A DNA stretch of 64,000 nt from Pontibacter aydingkolensis (GCF_019443125.1 NZ_JAHYXK010000005.1:62001-126000); one strand, 5' to 3'. Shown: positions 1 to 10,250, numbered from the stretch's first letter. A program made the numbers and translations. The notes: generated by a model from the letters alone, not told the origin.

Positions 1-165
1 AGGCTTAACTATCGGGTTCTGAAGCAACAACTGAAAATCGCGGTTCTGAGAAACTACCTTTGAAAAAAGCTGCATATCGTCATGCACTTCTTCCAGTATG
101 CCTTTCTCATTCGCCAGCTCAATCAGCGACTTCGCGTATCTGGAAGCAACTCTAAATTCTGACAT
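1..165 (-). CDS. atpH: ATP synthase F1 delta subunit, N-terminal part (runs off the window)
   Basis: The first 55 codons of a minus-strand gene that continues beyond base 1. The translation begins MSEFRVASRYAKSLIELA, the usual opening of the F1 delta (OSCP) subunit, which ties the F1 head to the peripheral b-subunit stalk at the cytoplasmic face. It follows atpF by 54 bases in the standard order a-c-b-delta, so it is part of the same operon. Only the start of the N-terminal helical domain is visible. Confidence 0.93.
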   Translation of the reverse strand, partial: MSEFRVASRYAKSLIELANEKGILEEVHDDMQLFSKVVSQNRDFQLLLQNPIVKP

Positions 166-219
166 AATGCTTGTTTATGATACAGCGGCCGCGTTAAGGC
201 AAACCACCTTTAGATTCTT

Positions 220-714
220 TTAGTTAAGCGTTACTTCACGGATGTAATCCGCTGCCAGCGCCTGCTGTGCGTCCGGGTTGCTCAGCTCTTTTCTCAGGAT
301 GCGCTCTGCAATTTCAAGAGAAAGTGTAGCAGCCATGTTCTTCACCTCTGTGATAGCCGCGCGTTTCTCATTCTCGATCGCCTCACGTGCCTGGGCAATC
401 ATGCGTGCACCTTCTTCGTTTGCTTTGTTCTTAGCCGACTCTACAAGAGCGTTACCAGCATCAGAAGCATCTTTCAAAATTCTGTCACGCTCTAAACGTG
501 CTTCTGCTAAAAGCTTCTCGTTGTCTGCCTTTAAAGACTGAATCTCAAGCTTTGCTCTTTCGGCAGCGCTCAAGGCATCTTCAATAGAAGCCTCACGCTC
601 ATGAAGTGCTTTCATGATTGGCTTCCAAGCAAACTTAGCAAGCAGGAACAGAACAATCAGAAATGTTACTAGCTGCCAGAAAATTAGACCGATACCTGGG
701 GTTACTAACTGCAT
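220..714 (-). CDS. atpF: ATP synthase F0 subunit b
   Basis: A 164-residue b subunit, the peripheral stalk of the proton-translocating ATP synthase. One membrane helix lies near residues 8-27 (FWQLVTFLIVLFLLAKFAW). A long charged Ala/Glu/Lys-rich helix follows, as expected for the dimeric coiled coil that reaches up to delta. Length is normal. It lies between atpE and atpH; the 143-base gap to atpE holds a strong hairpin (806-843). Confidence 0.97.
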   Translation of the reverse strand: MQLVTPGIGLIFWQLVTFLIVLFLLAKFAWKPIMKALHEREASIEDALSAAERAKLEIQSLKADNEKLLAEARLERDRILKDASDAGNALVESAKNKANEEGARMIAQAREAIENEKRAAITEVKNMAATLSLEIAERILRKELSNPDAQQALAADYIREVTLN

Positions 715-805
715 TGTTTATTTTGTTAGAGAAATAAGTTCTGTTTAGTTGATCTCGATTTTACTCTGGCAGACGAGCACCTTTAACTGCCTTTAAACCA
801 CTTTA

Positions 806-843
806 GATCTCATCGTCCGGACCATTCGTCCGGACGTGAGATC
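806..843 (-). other. Stable hairpin in the atpE-atpF intercistronic gap
   Basis: The arms GATCTCA(T)CGTCCGGAC and GTCCGGACGTGAGATC pair over 16 bp with one bulged base and a 5-base loop. On the minus strand it follows the atpE stop codon by about 15 bases and is not followed by a run of T, so it does not look like a simple terminator. A 3'-end stabilising or RNA-processing element that raises atpE over atpF expression is the likeliest reading, because the c subunit is needed in many copies per complex. This is an inference. Confidence 0.6.
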
Positions 844-857
844 CACAAAAGCTATAA

Positions 858-1133
<276 letters not shown>

Positions 1134-1151
1134 TTAAAAAAAAGATTCTGA

Positions 1152-2189
1152 TTAATGATGCGCTCCGTCACCGTGGCCTAAATCGCCCACATGATCGTGC
1201 TCTTCTACTGCGCCACCGAAGTACATCGCAGAAAGAAGCGTAAAGATATAAGCCTGCAACAGCGCCACGAACAACTCCAGGAAGTTCATAAAGGTAGCGA
1301 ACGCCACACTTAAAGGACCAACTGCAACGCTCTGGAAAATAAATATTAAGCTAAAAAGGGAAAGAATGATAATGTGACCTGCCGTAATGTTCGCAAAAAG
1401 ACGAATCATAAGAGAGAACGGCTTTGTGATGATACCGATCAATTCTACAGGAATCATGATCGGAGCTAACCACACTGGCACACCCGGAGTTGCAAAAATG
1501 TGGCCCCAATAGCTTTTGTTACCGCTAAATACAGTAATAAGAAGTGTCATGGTTGCCAGCACCAGTGTAACAGCGATATTACCTGTTAAGTTAGCGCCAC
1601 CCGGCATTAAACCAAGCAGGTTGTTAAACCAGATAAAGAAGAAGATGGTAAGCAGGTAAGGCATGTAACGCTCATACTTCGGACCGATGTTAGCCTTGGC
1701 AATTTCATCCCGAATAAAGATGATGATCGGCTCGAAGAAAGACTGCATGCCTCTTGGCGCCTTACCCTGGTTCTTTTTGTAAGAAGCTGCTATACCGAAG
1801 AAAACGAAGAACATCAGCGCCACACTAACAAACATAGAAGCCACATTCTTGGTTATCGATATATCGTACAGCCCGGCATAGTCAGCGATTGGCTCGCCTG
1901 CCTCATTGGCCTTATAAATATGACCATGGTCCATTACATAACCATTATAAGGCACGATCTCATGCTCTTCGTTGTAGAAATTGCTTGAAGAGAACACGTT
2001 CACCTCACCGTTATCTACCAGAATCACTGGCAAATAAAGAACTACTCCATCAGCAAAATGCCACGAATAATCATCTGCGATGTGATGCGTGATCATGTCG
2101 CCTGGCTTAAACTCGCCGCCTTCTGCCGGTTCAGCAGCATGGGCTGCTATTGTTAAGAAGGAAAACAGTAAAACTAATAACTTCTTCAT
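1152..2189 (-). CDS. atpB: ATP synthase F0 subunit a
   Basis: The stator proton-channel subunit. The ATG at 2189 is preferred because it begins a good signal-like stretch (MKKLLVLLFSFLTIAAHA); the frame is open upstream to a TTG at 2219. As is usual in Bacteroidota, about 110 exported residues precede the membrane part. The conserved Arg of the proton half-channels is in MIRLFANITAGH near the C-terminal third. The C-terminus is His/Asp-rich (EEHDHVGDLGHGDGAHH). It is followed by atpE. Confidence 0.96.
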   Translation of the reverse strand: MKKLLVLLFSFLTIAAHAAEPAEGGEFKPGDMITHHIADDYSWHFADGVVLYLPVILVDNGEVNVFSSSNFYNEEHEIVPYNGYVMDHGHIYKANEAGEPIADYAGLYDISITKNVASMFVSVALMFFVFFGIAASYKKNQGKAPRGMQSFFEPIIIFIRDEIAKANIGPKYERYMPYLLTIFFFIWFNNLLGLMPGGANLTGNIAVTLVLATMTLLITVFSGNKSYWGHIFATPGVPVWLAPIMIPVELIGIITKPFSLMIRLFANITAGHIIILSLFSLIFIFQSVAVGPLSVAFATFMNFLELFVALLQAYIFTLLSAMYFGGAVEEHDHVGDLGHGDGAHH

Positions 2190-2227
2190 TAAGAGAGATT
2201 TAGAAACAGATTTTATCAAGTTTTGCT

Positions 2228-2617
2228 TTATTCTTGATCCTGCCTTTTCAAATTCGGGCGCAAGTTAGCCAATAAGCTGTAAATTTCAAACCCGGTAAAT
2301 AGAAAATAAAGCACAAAGAAGTTTAAAACGAACTGTAATTCGTTTTCAGAAAAGAGGAATACATAAACAAATATTACTCCTATACTTAGTATCATCCGAA
2401 AGCCCATCGAGCCAAAGTAATATAGCTGGAAATTATCTTTGTCGTAGCTGATACCCAGACGGCTAATATAAAAAGTAAGCGCTGTAACAAATACAAAAAA
2501 ACCAAAGATGTACCAGATAAAAGGATGCACCAGCTGGTTGCCGGTAAAGTATAAAATCACTCCCATAAGCATGCCGATCACGCCTGAGAAAATGAGGAGA
2601 TTTCTGATAAAGTTCAC
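2228..2617 (-). CDS. Small membrane protein of the atp operon, function unknown
   Basis: A 129-residue protein with about four membrane helices. It starts at a GTG 5 bases after atpZ and ends 38 bases before the atpB start. Its place between atpZ/atpI and atpB is where many operons carry an assembly factor of the c ring, and that is the only hint of function. I do not recognise a named family. The tail KRQDQE is charged and probably cytoplasmic. Confidence 0.75.
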   Translation of the reverse strand: MNFIRNLLIFSGVIGMLMGVILYFTGNQLVHPFIWYIFGFFVFVTALTFYISRLGISYDKDNFQLYYFGSMGFRMILSIGVIFVYVFLFSENELQFVLNFFVLYFLFTGFEIYSLLANLRPNLKRQDQE

Positions 2618-2622
2618 GTAAG

Positions 2623-2853
2623 TTATTTTTTATTAAGCGACAGAATAACCAACACCATAGAAGCCACAACAGCTATCACCAATAGTGTAATAGTAAACCA
2701 GGGGTTCTGTGTCCCGAAGTAATCATCCAGTTTCATGCCTGCAAATGCAGCCAGCACCATGGCCCCAATCATTTGAAAAGCCAGCCCTGAATACTTTAGG
2801 TACGGCTTTATATTATCGTTTTTGGGCTTATTTGGAGATGTTTCGTCTGGCAT
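2623..2853 (-). CDS. atpZ: AtpZ/AtpI-like protein, first gene of the atp operon
   Basis: A 76-residue protein with a hydrophilic N-terminus and two membrane helices (about 25-42 and 52-72) around the loop KLDDYFGTQNPW. This matches the AtpZ/AtpI family, found at the head of ATP synthase operons and linked to c-ring assembly or Mg2+/Ca2+ transport. The start is ATG at 2853, with a TAnnTTTG promoter box only about 25 bases upstream. Confidence 0.85.
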   Translation of the reverse strand: MPDETSPNKPKNDNIKPYLKYSGLAFQMIGAMVLAAFAGMKLDDYFGTQNPWFTITLLVIAVVASMVLVILSLNKK

Positions 2854-2878
2854 TTCCGCGCTGATTTTTAAACCGATG

Positions 2879-2886
2879 CAAAATTA
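2879..2886 (-). promoter_or_regulatory. Candidate -7 box of the atp operon promoter
   Basis: TAATTTTG on the minus strand matches the Bacteroidota -7 consensus TAnnTTTG. Transcription would start about 20 bases before the atpZ ATG. I see no clear -33 TTTG at the usual spacing. Confidence 0.45.
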
Positions 2887-3050
2887 GTTCTTTTTATCCA
2901 GCTTAGTGCACCACTACGCTATATCTTTTGTTACATCCAGGAGCTTGCTACACAAGATGTGTATGCAACTGCGCCTGAAACCAAAAATGGTTTTGTATAG
3001 TTCAATAGCTGGCTAACTGCAGTACCTGTTTAACTATTGGCAGATTATTG

Positions 3051-3058
3051 TATTTTTG
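3051..3058 (+). promoter_or_regulatory. Candidate -7 box for sprE
   Basis: TATTTTTG fits TAnnTTTG and faces sprE, implying a leader of roughly 125 bases. No -33 partner is evident, so confidence is modest. Confidence 0.35.
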
Positions 3059-3192
3059 TATAAGTAAGTTACCATAACCAGAATCCGCAGCTTATTTAAT
3101 ATTATATTTACCGTACTGGTAAGCTATACTTAACCATGTAGCCACTACGTTTATACTTAATATAGCATCAAAACCTTTGCCCCTGATTTAAC

Positions 3193-6060
3193 TTGAATAA
3201 GAACCACCTTTTTTTATGCTTCCTTTTGGTTGGGCTTTTGCTGGCAGCTTGCTCTGTTGAGCGTAAAAATCCGCTTAGCAAAACCTACCATAACACCACG
3301 GCACGCTACAACGGCTATTTTCTGGCAAAGGAGAAAATGGCTGTTATAGAAAATGGCTTACAGGAAGGGATGCAGTACGATTATAACCAGGTACTGCCTA
3401 TTTACCCGCATATAGATACTACCACTGCTAAAGCACTTACCCCTGAGCTGGAGGATGTGATTAAGAAAGCGTCTTTCCCGATTCAATACCACAAAAACAG
3501 CAAGTGGATTGATAACTGCTACATATTAATAGGACAGGCTAACTTTTACCAGCTCAACTTTGGTGAGGCCTCCCGCACTTTTAAGTATGTAAACTCCACC
3601 AGCAAAAATGCCAGCGACAGGCACGAAGCGCTGGTGTGGCTTATGCGCACTTTTCTGCAAACCGGCGAGATGGACAACGCCCAGCAAGTATCGGAGTATC
3701 TCAGAAAAGAGCGTTTAAATAAAGACAATGCGCGAGAGTTATACTTAGCCCGTGCTCAATACCACCGTATACTCGGCGACACAGCCGCAGTTATGGACAA
3801 CCTGGCTTACTCTCTTCCTAACTTTGATGATAAAGACGAACAGTCGCGCATCAGGTTTACATTGGCGCAACTTTACCAGCTTACCAACCAGGACAAAGAG
3901 GCTTATAAACAATACAGCAAAATTCTCCGCCGCAACCCACCTTACGATCTGGGCTTTTTTAGCAGGTTAAATTTAGGACAAGTATCGGAACTGGAAGACA
4001 AGCAGGACACAGAGCGTATTGCCAATTATTATAAAAAACTGCTAAAGGACGATAAAAACATCGAATACCGCGACAAGATATACTATGAAATGGCGCAGTT
4101 TGAGCTTCGCCGGCAAAACTACGACAAAGCCCTTGCTTACCTGGATCAGTCGCTTAGAACACCTGGCACGTTGCAAAACCAAAAAGCCTATAGCTATGTG
4201 TCGGCTGGTGAAGTATACTTTGATAACCTGAGCAAGTATAACCTGGCAGCCGTTTACTACGACAGTGCCACACAAGTATACCCGCAAACTGCATTAGGCT
4301 ACGAGGCCGTGGCAGAACGCCGCGACATCCTGGCTGATTTTGCAAAACAATTCTCCACTATTCAGACTCAGGACAGCCTGCAGCGCATTGCACGCATGAG
4401 CGAGGCCGAGCGTACAGATTACCTGCAGCAACTTATCCAGCGCCAGGAAGAGCAGCGTCGGCAGGATTCGGCAAGGCAGGTGGCTGCAACTCAAAAGGAT
4501 AACAAGCAAGACACTGGCGCTAACAGAAACCGTCGCAACAACAGTGGTTTTCAGGATAACACTACGGTAGGAGGTGTTTGGTATTTTGATAACCCAACTG
4601 CTATGGCCTCGGCAAGGTCGGAGTTTACACGCCGCTGGGGAGACAGACCACTACAGGATTTCTGGCGTATACGTGCTCGTGGCGAAAGCGGCAGCACTAA
4701 TCAGGCTGAGATTGCACGCGCGCCTTTAACCTCGCCGGAGAAGCAAATGAGCGCAGCCGAACGAAATCAAATGCAGATGCAGCAGTATCTGAAGGATATT
4801 CCTTTATCCACAGCTGACATGATGCGCTCTGAAAAAGAAGTGGAGGATGCTTACTTCAGGCTTGCCAACATTTACAGCCAGAAACTGCGAAACCCGCAGA
4901 AAGCTACAGAGGCTTTTGAAGAGTTGCTGAAGCGCTTCCCGAACTCAGAGCACACCGCAGAAACCTACTATAGTTTATACTTGCTGTATGGCAAAGCTGA
5001 TAATAAAGAGCAGCAACAGGTATACTATAACAAAATAAAGCAGCAGTACCCTAACACCACTTTTGCACGCCTTATAGACGATTCAGACTTTATGTCTAAG
5101 AACGCTGCGGATAACTTAAAAGCACGTGCCCTATATGATTCAGCGTATACCCATTACGGGGAGTTTGAATTTGCCAGGGCGACAAACCTTTTAAACCAAC
5201 TGGTAAGCCAGTATCCGCTTAATGATATACAAGATAAAGTGGCTTACCTGGAGGTGATGATAACGGCACGCACTAAAAAGCCCGAGGAACTCTATAGCCA
5301 GCTAAACAGCTTTAAGAAAAAATATCCGAACAGCCCTTTAATGCCTCAGGCAAACCAGTTGCTGGCTACTTACCAAAGCCTGGAGCAGAAGAACGAGTTA
5401 CGCCGTGATGCGCCATCTGCTATTGCGCCAAAGCAAAAAGCGGGCAATACCTTAACACCTGAACAAAAAGTTAGCACAGAAATTGCTTCTACAGCCACAG
5501 CATCTGTTGCAAAGGCAACACCACAGGTAATGCCCGCGGCTACAACACCAGAGCAAGCTAATAAAACCGACACTACAGCGCAGATAGCTACACCTGAGCC
5601 GAAGCAAACCTCAAAGAATAAAACAGAGCAACCGGCAACTGCACCTGCCGATTCAGTTAGTTTGCCAACGCCTACTGCTCCGCCCGTAGATCCGATGGCG
5701 TATGAGGCTGCTGCGGATTCTGCTTTTTATGTTGTTTTGTTATACCCTACTTCTGCACCAGCTTTTAAGGATGTGCAGCCAAAGTATGAAAAGTATAACA
5801 ACACCTACTATAAAAATCAGCAATTAAGTATGGACTCTGCTGCTTTTTCTGCGGATAAAACAATGCTGGTGATGCGTTCTTTTGCCGATGCAAAGCAGGC
5901 GCAGGCATTTGCTGTAAAACAAAAAGCACCCCAGTCGCCGATAGGTAGAATTAGAGGCGTAGAATTCGTTACCTTTGTTATTTCATCTGCAAATTATAAG
6001 AAATTCCTGCAGAAGAAAGACCTGGATACATACCTGACCTTCTATAAAAACAATTATTAA
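3193..6060 (+). CDS. sprE: Gliding/type IX secretion lipoprotein SprE (PorW)
   Basis: A 955-residue outer-membrane-associated lipoprotein. The signal peptide ends in the lipobox LLAAC at about residue 20. The body is built of TPR-like helical repeats (about 80-400 and 560-770), split by a Gln/Arg-rich linker. A low-complexity Thr/Ala/Pro segment (about 740-830) leads to a compact C-terminal domain of about 110 residues. SprE/PorW links the GldK-GldN ring of the type IX system to the SprA translocon, which fits the gld cluster 4 kb downstream. The start is TTG at 3193; no ATG lies upstream of the signal peptide. It is followed after 3 bases by the PBP gene. Confidence 0.9.
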   Translation: MNKNHLFLCFLLVGLLLAACSVERKNPLSKTYHNTTARYNGYFLAKEKMAVIENGLQEGMQYDYNQVLPIYPHIDTTTAKALTPELEDVIKKASFPIQYHKNSKWIDNCYILIGQANFYQLNFGEASRTFKYVNSTSKNASDRHEALVWLMRTFLQTGEMDNAQQVSEYLRKERLNKDNARELYLARAQYHRILGDTAAVMDNLAYSLPNFDDKDEQSRIRFTLAQLYQLTNQDKEAYKQYSKILRRNPPYDLGFFSRLNLGQVSELEDKQDTERIANYYKKLLKDDKNIEYRDKIYYEMAQFELRRQNYDKALAYLDQSLRTPGTLQNQKAYSYVSAGEVYFDNLSKYNLAAVYYDSATQVYPQTALGYEAVAERRDILADFAKQFSTIQTQDSLQRIARMSEAERTDYLQQLIQRQEEQRRQDSARQVAATQKDNKQDTGANRNRRNNSGFQDNTTVGGVWYFDNPTAMASARSEFTRRWGDRPLQDFWRIRARGESGSTNQAEIARAPLTSPEKQMSAAERNQMQMQQYLKDIPLSTADMMRSEKEVEDAYFRLANIYSQKLRNPQKATEAFEELLKRFPNSEHTAETYYSLYLLYGKADNKEQQQVYYNKIKQQYPNTTFARLIDDSDFMSKNAADNLKARALYDSAYTHYGEFEFARATNLLNQLVSQYPLNDIQDKVAYLEVMITARTKKPEELYSQLNSFKKKYPNSPLMPQANQLLATYQSLEQKNELRRDAPSAIAPKQKAGNTLTPEQKVSTEIASTATASVAKATPQVMPAATTPEQANKTDTTAQIATPEPKQTSKNKTEQPATAPADSVSLPTPTAPPVDPMAYEAAADSAFYVVLLYPTSAPAFKDVQPKYEKYNNTYYKNQQLSMDSAAFSADKTMLVMRSFADAKQAQAFAVKQKAPQSPIGRIRGVEFVTFVISSANYKKFLQKKDLDTYLTFYKNNY

Positions 6061-6063
6061 TAC

Positions 6064-8382
6064 ATGACTACGCGTCAAAAAGCAGTTGAACCTCAACCGA
6101 AATCATACTTTCCTAAAATAGCATCTACACTCTGGTTGCTGTTTTTAGGTGGCTTTGCGGTGTTTATACTTTATGTATATGCAGTAAGTATAAACTTCCT
6201 TAACTTATTTGGGGAGCTACCCAACCTGCGCACCCTCGAAAACCCTAAAAGTGAACTCGCCTCGGAGCTATATTCTGCTGACAATGTGATGCTCGGCAAG
6301 TATTTCCGTGAAAACCGTTCTCCTGTAGATTACGAAGACCTTCCGGATAACCTGGTTAACGCACTTGTCGCAACAGAGGATGTGCGCTTTGAAGAACACG
6401 CCGGCATTGACCCGCAGGCCATGCTTCGTGTAGCAGCAGGTATTATTACCGGTAACCGTAAAGGCGGCGGTAGTACCTTAACACAGCAGGTAGCCAAAAA
6501 CCTTTTCGATACACGCAGCGATGAACTGAACAATGGTGTACTTAACGGCGTGCCCGGCATTGGCATGCTGATACTCAAGACAAAGGAATGGATTATGGCC
6601 GTGAAGCTAGAACGCTCTTACACCAAGCGCGAAATCCTGACGATGTATCTGAATACTGTAGATTTTGGTTCTAATGCCTTTGGTATTAAAGTAGCTGCCA
6701 AAACCTTCTTCAACAAAAAACCACAGGAACTGGAAGTACAGGAGTCTGCTGTATTGGTAGGTTTGTTAAAAGCGCCAACTGCCTTTAGCCCTAAATTTAA
6801 CCCTGAAAACTCTAAGCGCCGCAGAAATACTGTACTGGCCCAGATGGTAAAGTATGGCTTTATGCCGGAAGAGCAGTTTCAGCAATTAAAAGAAGAGGAT
6901 ATCAAACTGAATTATAGCGTAGAAAACCAGAATATTGGTTTAGCGCCATACTTTAGAACCGAAGCTAGCAAATTCTTATTGCAGTGGTGCCGCGAAAATG
7001 GCTACGATCTCTACTCTGATGGACTGAAAGTATACACCACCATCGACTCGCGTATGCAGAAGTATGCTGAAGAGTCGATGGCAGAACACATGAAAGGCCA
7101 GCAGAAGCTTTTCTTTGAACATTGGAAAGGGCGTAACCCATGGGTAGACCGTGACAATAAAGAGATCAAAAACTTCCCGGAGGTAGCCATTAAACGAACT
7201 GAGCGCTATCGCCGCCTGAATGCGCGCTTCGACGGCAACCAGGATTCTATCAATTATTACCTGAACAAAAAGGTACCGATGCGCATCTTTACCTGGGATG
7301 GGGAGAAGGATGTAGAAATGAGCCCGATGGATTCACTTAAGTATTACAAGCATTTCCTGCAAGCTGGCTTTATGGCTATGGAGCCGCAAACAGGTCACAT
7401 CAAAGCCTGGGTAGGTGGTGTTAACTACAAGCACTTTAAGTATGACCACGTAAAGCAGGGTATTCGCCAGCCGGGTTCTACTTTTAAGCCATTCCTCTAT
7501 ACTGCTGCTATCGAGAATGGCTACTACCCTTGTTATGAGGTTATAGATGCGCAAGTATGTGTGCCTCTTCCTGATGGCAACATGTGGTGTCCTAAAAACT
7601 CAGACAACAAGTATAGTGGCCAGAAATTTACGCTCCGTAAAGCTTTGGCAGAATCTGTCAACTCTGTTTCTGCTTACCTGGTAAACAAGCTCGGCCCTGA
7701 AACACTGGTTCAAACAGCTAAGCGCATGGGTATTTCTACGGCACTAGATCCTACACCTTCATTAGCGCTTGGTACCAGCGATGTTTCCCTCTTCGATATG
7801 GTTGGAGCTTATGGCACATTTGTTAACGGAGGTACATGGGTTGAACCTAACTTTATAACCCGCATCGAAGATAAGCATGGTAACGTAATTGCTGAGTTTG
7901 CTCCTAAAACCGTAGAGGCACTTAGCGAAGAAACGGCTTACCTGATGGTTCACATGTTAAAAGCAGCTGCCGAGCCAGGTGGTACCGCTTATTACGGACT
8001 GCGCCACAGAAACGGCCTTAAAAATGAGATTGGTGCTAAAACAGGTACTACCCAAAACCAGTCTGACGCGTGGTTTATGGGTCTTACGCCAAATTTAGTT
8101 GCCGGCACCTGGGTTGGCGGCGAAGACCGTTCTATCCATTTTCGTACCATTGCCTTAGGTCAGGGTAATAAACTGGCTATGCCAGTGTACGGCGCCTTTA
8201 TGCAGAAAGTATACGCTGATAAATCACTGGATCTATCGAAAGATGCTTTTCCTAAACCTTTGGCGCCTTTATCTGTAGAATTAGATTGTGCTAAGTATAA
8301 CCAGGGTGTGCCTATCGATTCGTCTCAGCAGGATGAGTTTTTGAATATGCCAACCGAAATTGATTTGGACGCAGATTTCTAA
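6064..8382 (+). CDS. Class A penicillin-binding protein (PBP1A type)
   Basis: A 772-residue bifunctional peptidoglycan synthase anchored in the inner membrane by one helix (about 20-45). The glycosyltransferase 51 domain comes first, with the catalytic EDVRFEEHAG near residue 105. The transpeptidase follows, with nucleophile Ser472 in PGSTFKPF, SVN in ESVNSVSAYL, and KTG in GAKTGTTQN. All key motifs are intact and the length is normal. It sits 3 bases after sprE and 12 before uvrC, suggesting cotranscription. Confidence 0.95.
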   Translation: MTTRQKAVEPQPKSYFPKIASTLWLLFLGGFAVFILYVYAVSINFLNLFGELPNLRTLENPKSELASELYSADNVMLGKYFRENRSPVDYEDLPDNLVNALVATEDVRFEEHAGIDPQAMLRVAAGIITGNRKGGGSTLTQQVAKNLFDTRSDELNNGVLNGVPGIGMLILKTKEWIMAVKLERSYTKREILTMYLNTVDFGSNAFGIKVAAKTFFNKKPQELEVQESAVLVGLLKAPTAFSPKFNPENSKRRRNTVLAQMVKYGFMPEEQFQQLKEEDIKLNYSVENQNIGLAPYFRTEASKFLLQWCRENGYDLYSDGLKVYTTIDSRMQKYAEESMAEHMKGQQKLFFEHWKGRNPWVDRDNKEIKNFPEVAIKRTERYRRLNARFDGNQDSINYYLNKKVPMRIFTWDGEKDVEMSPMDSLKYYKHFLQAGFMAMEPQTGHIKAWVGGVNYKHFKYDHVKQGIRQPGSTFKPFLYTAAIENGYYPCYEVIDAQVCVPLPDGNMWCPKNSDNKYSGQKFTLRKALAESVNSVSAYLVNKLGPETLVQTAKRMGISTALDPTPSLALGTSDVSLFDMVGAYGTFVNGGTWVEPNFITRIEDKHGNVIAEFAPKTVEALSEETAYLMVHMLKAAAEPGGTAYYGLRHRNGLKNEIGAKTGTTQNQSDAWFMGLTPNLVAGTWVGGEDRSIHFRTIALGQGNKLAMPVYGAFMQKVYADKSLDLSKDAFPKPLAPLSVELDCAKYNQGVPIDSSQQDEFLNMPTEIDLDADF

Positions 8383-8394
8383 TTATGATTTTCT

Positions 8395-10212
8395 ATGCCA
8401 GCCAACGAAAAGCTGAAGGAACAGATATCACACCTGCCGCACAAACCCGGCATCTATAAATTTTTCGACGAAAAAGGCATTATCTATGTAGGCAAAGCAG
8501 TTGATATAAGAAAGCGCGTCAGCTCTTATTTCAACCGCTCTGCCCAGCATAATAAAAAAACGCTCAAGCTGATCTCCCAGATCAGGCACATCGAATTTAC
8601 CATTGTAGACACTGAGGCAGATGCTTTCCTTTTGGAAAACAATCTCATAAAGCAGTATCAGCCCAAGTATAACATCCTTCTCAAGGACGGTAAAACATAC
8701 CCTTACATCTGTATACTTAACGAGCGCTTCCCAAGGGTTATCAGCACACGCAATAAGATAAACGATGGCTCGCGTTACTTTGGGCCCTACCCAAGTGTTA
8801 CCACTATGTATGTGGTGCTAGACCTGATCCGGACACTTTATCCGCTTCGTACTTGTACATATAATCTGTCTCCAGAAAACATTGCTGCCGGTAAATTCAA
8901 AGTATGCCTGGAGTACCATATAGGCAATTGCAAGGGGCCCTGTGAAAACCTGGAAGATGAGACACAGTATAACTACTATATTTCTCAGATCAGAAATATA
9001 CTTTCCGGTAACCTTTCTGTAGCCAAAAACTATTTTAAAGAGCAAATGGCCGCTGCCGCCGCAGACTACCAGTATGAACTGGCACATCAGTATAAGCAGA
9101 AGCTTGATATGCTCGAAGATTTTCAAGTAAAGTCTACCATTGTGAGTAATACTCTCACTAACATTGATGTGTTTACGATTACGAGTAACGAAAAATGCTC
9201 CTTCCTTAACTACCTTAAAGTTATGAATGGCTCTATTATACTTACACAGTCACTTGAGATAGAGAAAAAGCTTGAGGAGGATGATGCTGATATACTTGCT
9301 TCTGTAATTGTACAGCTACGCCAGGAGTTTGAAAGCACTTCCAGAGAAATTGTCACCAACTTGGAGGTTAATTTGCCTTTAGACAACCTCACTGTTTCTC
9401 AACCGCAGATAGGTGACAAACGAAAGCTGATCAATTTATCGCTAAAGAATGCCATGTATCTGCGCAAAGAGCGCGAAGGACGACAGGAGAAGAATAAAGA
9501 CCTCAGCGACCAACGTGAGATCCGCGTGCTAGAGACACTGAAGAAAGACCTCCGCCTCACAGAGCTTCCGCGCCAGATCGAGTGCTTTGACAATTCCAAT
9601 TTTCAGGGCGACAATTCGGTTGCATCAATGGTTTGTTTCAAAAATGGCAAGCCTAGCAAGAAAGATTACCGTCACTTTAACATTAAAACAGTAATTGGTT
9701 CAAATGATTTTGAGTCGATGTATGAGATTGTGACGCGCCGTTACAAGCGCCTGCTTAACGAGAAGCAGCCTTTGCCGCAGTTAATTATTATCGATGGAGG
9801 CAAAGGACAGCTAAGTATGGCTGTTAAGGCTTTGAAAGAATTAGGCCTTTATGGTAAGATTGCTATAATTGGCATCGCTAAGCGGCTGGAAGAAATTTTC
9901 TACCCCGGTGATAGCTTGCCTCTATACATTGATAAAAAATCGGAGTCTCTTAAACTTATTCAGCGCCTGCGCAATGAGGCGCACCGTTTTGCCATCACTT
10001 TTCATCGAAGCAAACGCGATGCCGGCACCCTTAAAACAGAACTTACTGATGTAAAAGGCATTGGCCCTGCCACTGCCGAGGCTTTGCTCTTAAAGTATAA
10101 ATCTGTTAAAAAATTAAAGGAGCTTTCGCACCATGAACTCGTAACTGAGGTTGGCAAAGCAAAGGCGGATATACTTTTCAACTATTTCAGATCTCAGGAA
10201 ACATCTTCTTAA
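8395..10212 (+). CDS. uvrC: Excinuclease ABC subunit C
   Basis: The 605-residue nuclease subunit of nucleotide excision repair, which makes the 3' and 5' incisions. Order of domains: GIY-YIG nuclease at the N-terminus (PGIYKFF, IIYVGKA), cysteine-containing region around residues 160-180, UVR helical motif near residue 215, RNase H-like nuclease (ECFDNSNFQG, IIIDGGKGQL, HRFAITFHR) and a terminal helix-hairpin-helix pair (VKGIGPATAEALL). Everything expected is present. It ends the sprE-PBP-uvrC run, with a shared terminator at 10251. Confidence 0.97.
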   Translation: MPANEKLKEQISHLPHKPGIYKFFDEKGIIYVGKAVDIRKRVSSYFNRSAQHNKKTLKLISQIRHIEFTIVDTEADAFLLENNLIKQYQPKYNILLKDGKTYPYICILNERFPRVISTRNKINDGSRYFGPYPSVTTMYVVLDLIRTLYPLRTCTYNLSPENIAAGKFKVCLEYHIGNCKGPCENLEDETQYNYYISQIRNILSGNLSVAKNYFKEQMAAAAADYQYELAHQYKQKLDMLEDFQVKSTIVSNTLTNIDVFTITSNEKCSFLNYLKVMNGSIILTQSLEIEKKLEEDDADILASVIVQLRQEFESTSREIVTNLEVNLPLDNLTVSQPQIGDKRKLINLSLKNAMYLRKEREGRQEKNKDLSDQREIRVLETLKKDLRLTELPRQIECFDNSNFQGDNSVASMVCFKNGKPSKKDYRHFNIKTVIGSNDFESMYEIVTRRYKRLLNEKQPLPQLIIIDGGKGQLSMAVKALKELGLYGKIAIIGIAKRLEEIFYPGDSLPLYIDKKSESLKLIQRLRNEAHRFAITFHRSKRDAGTLKTELTDVKGIGPATAEALLLKYKSVKKLKELSHHELVTEVGKAKADILFNYFRSQETSS

Positions 10213-10250
10213 TTTCCTTTACTGTATATTTTATAGTTGCTTATACTACA

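Larger units (their letters stand above)
2854..3192. other. Divergent intergenic region between atpZ and sprE
   Basis: 339 AT-rich bases without a credible gene. It holds the atp -7 box (2879-2886), a second TAnnTTTG box facing sprE (TATTTTTG at 3051-3058), and two TATACTT heptamers close to the sprE start. No strong hairpin is apparent. Confidence 0.5.
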
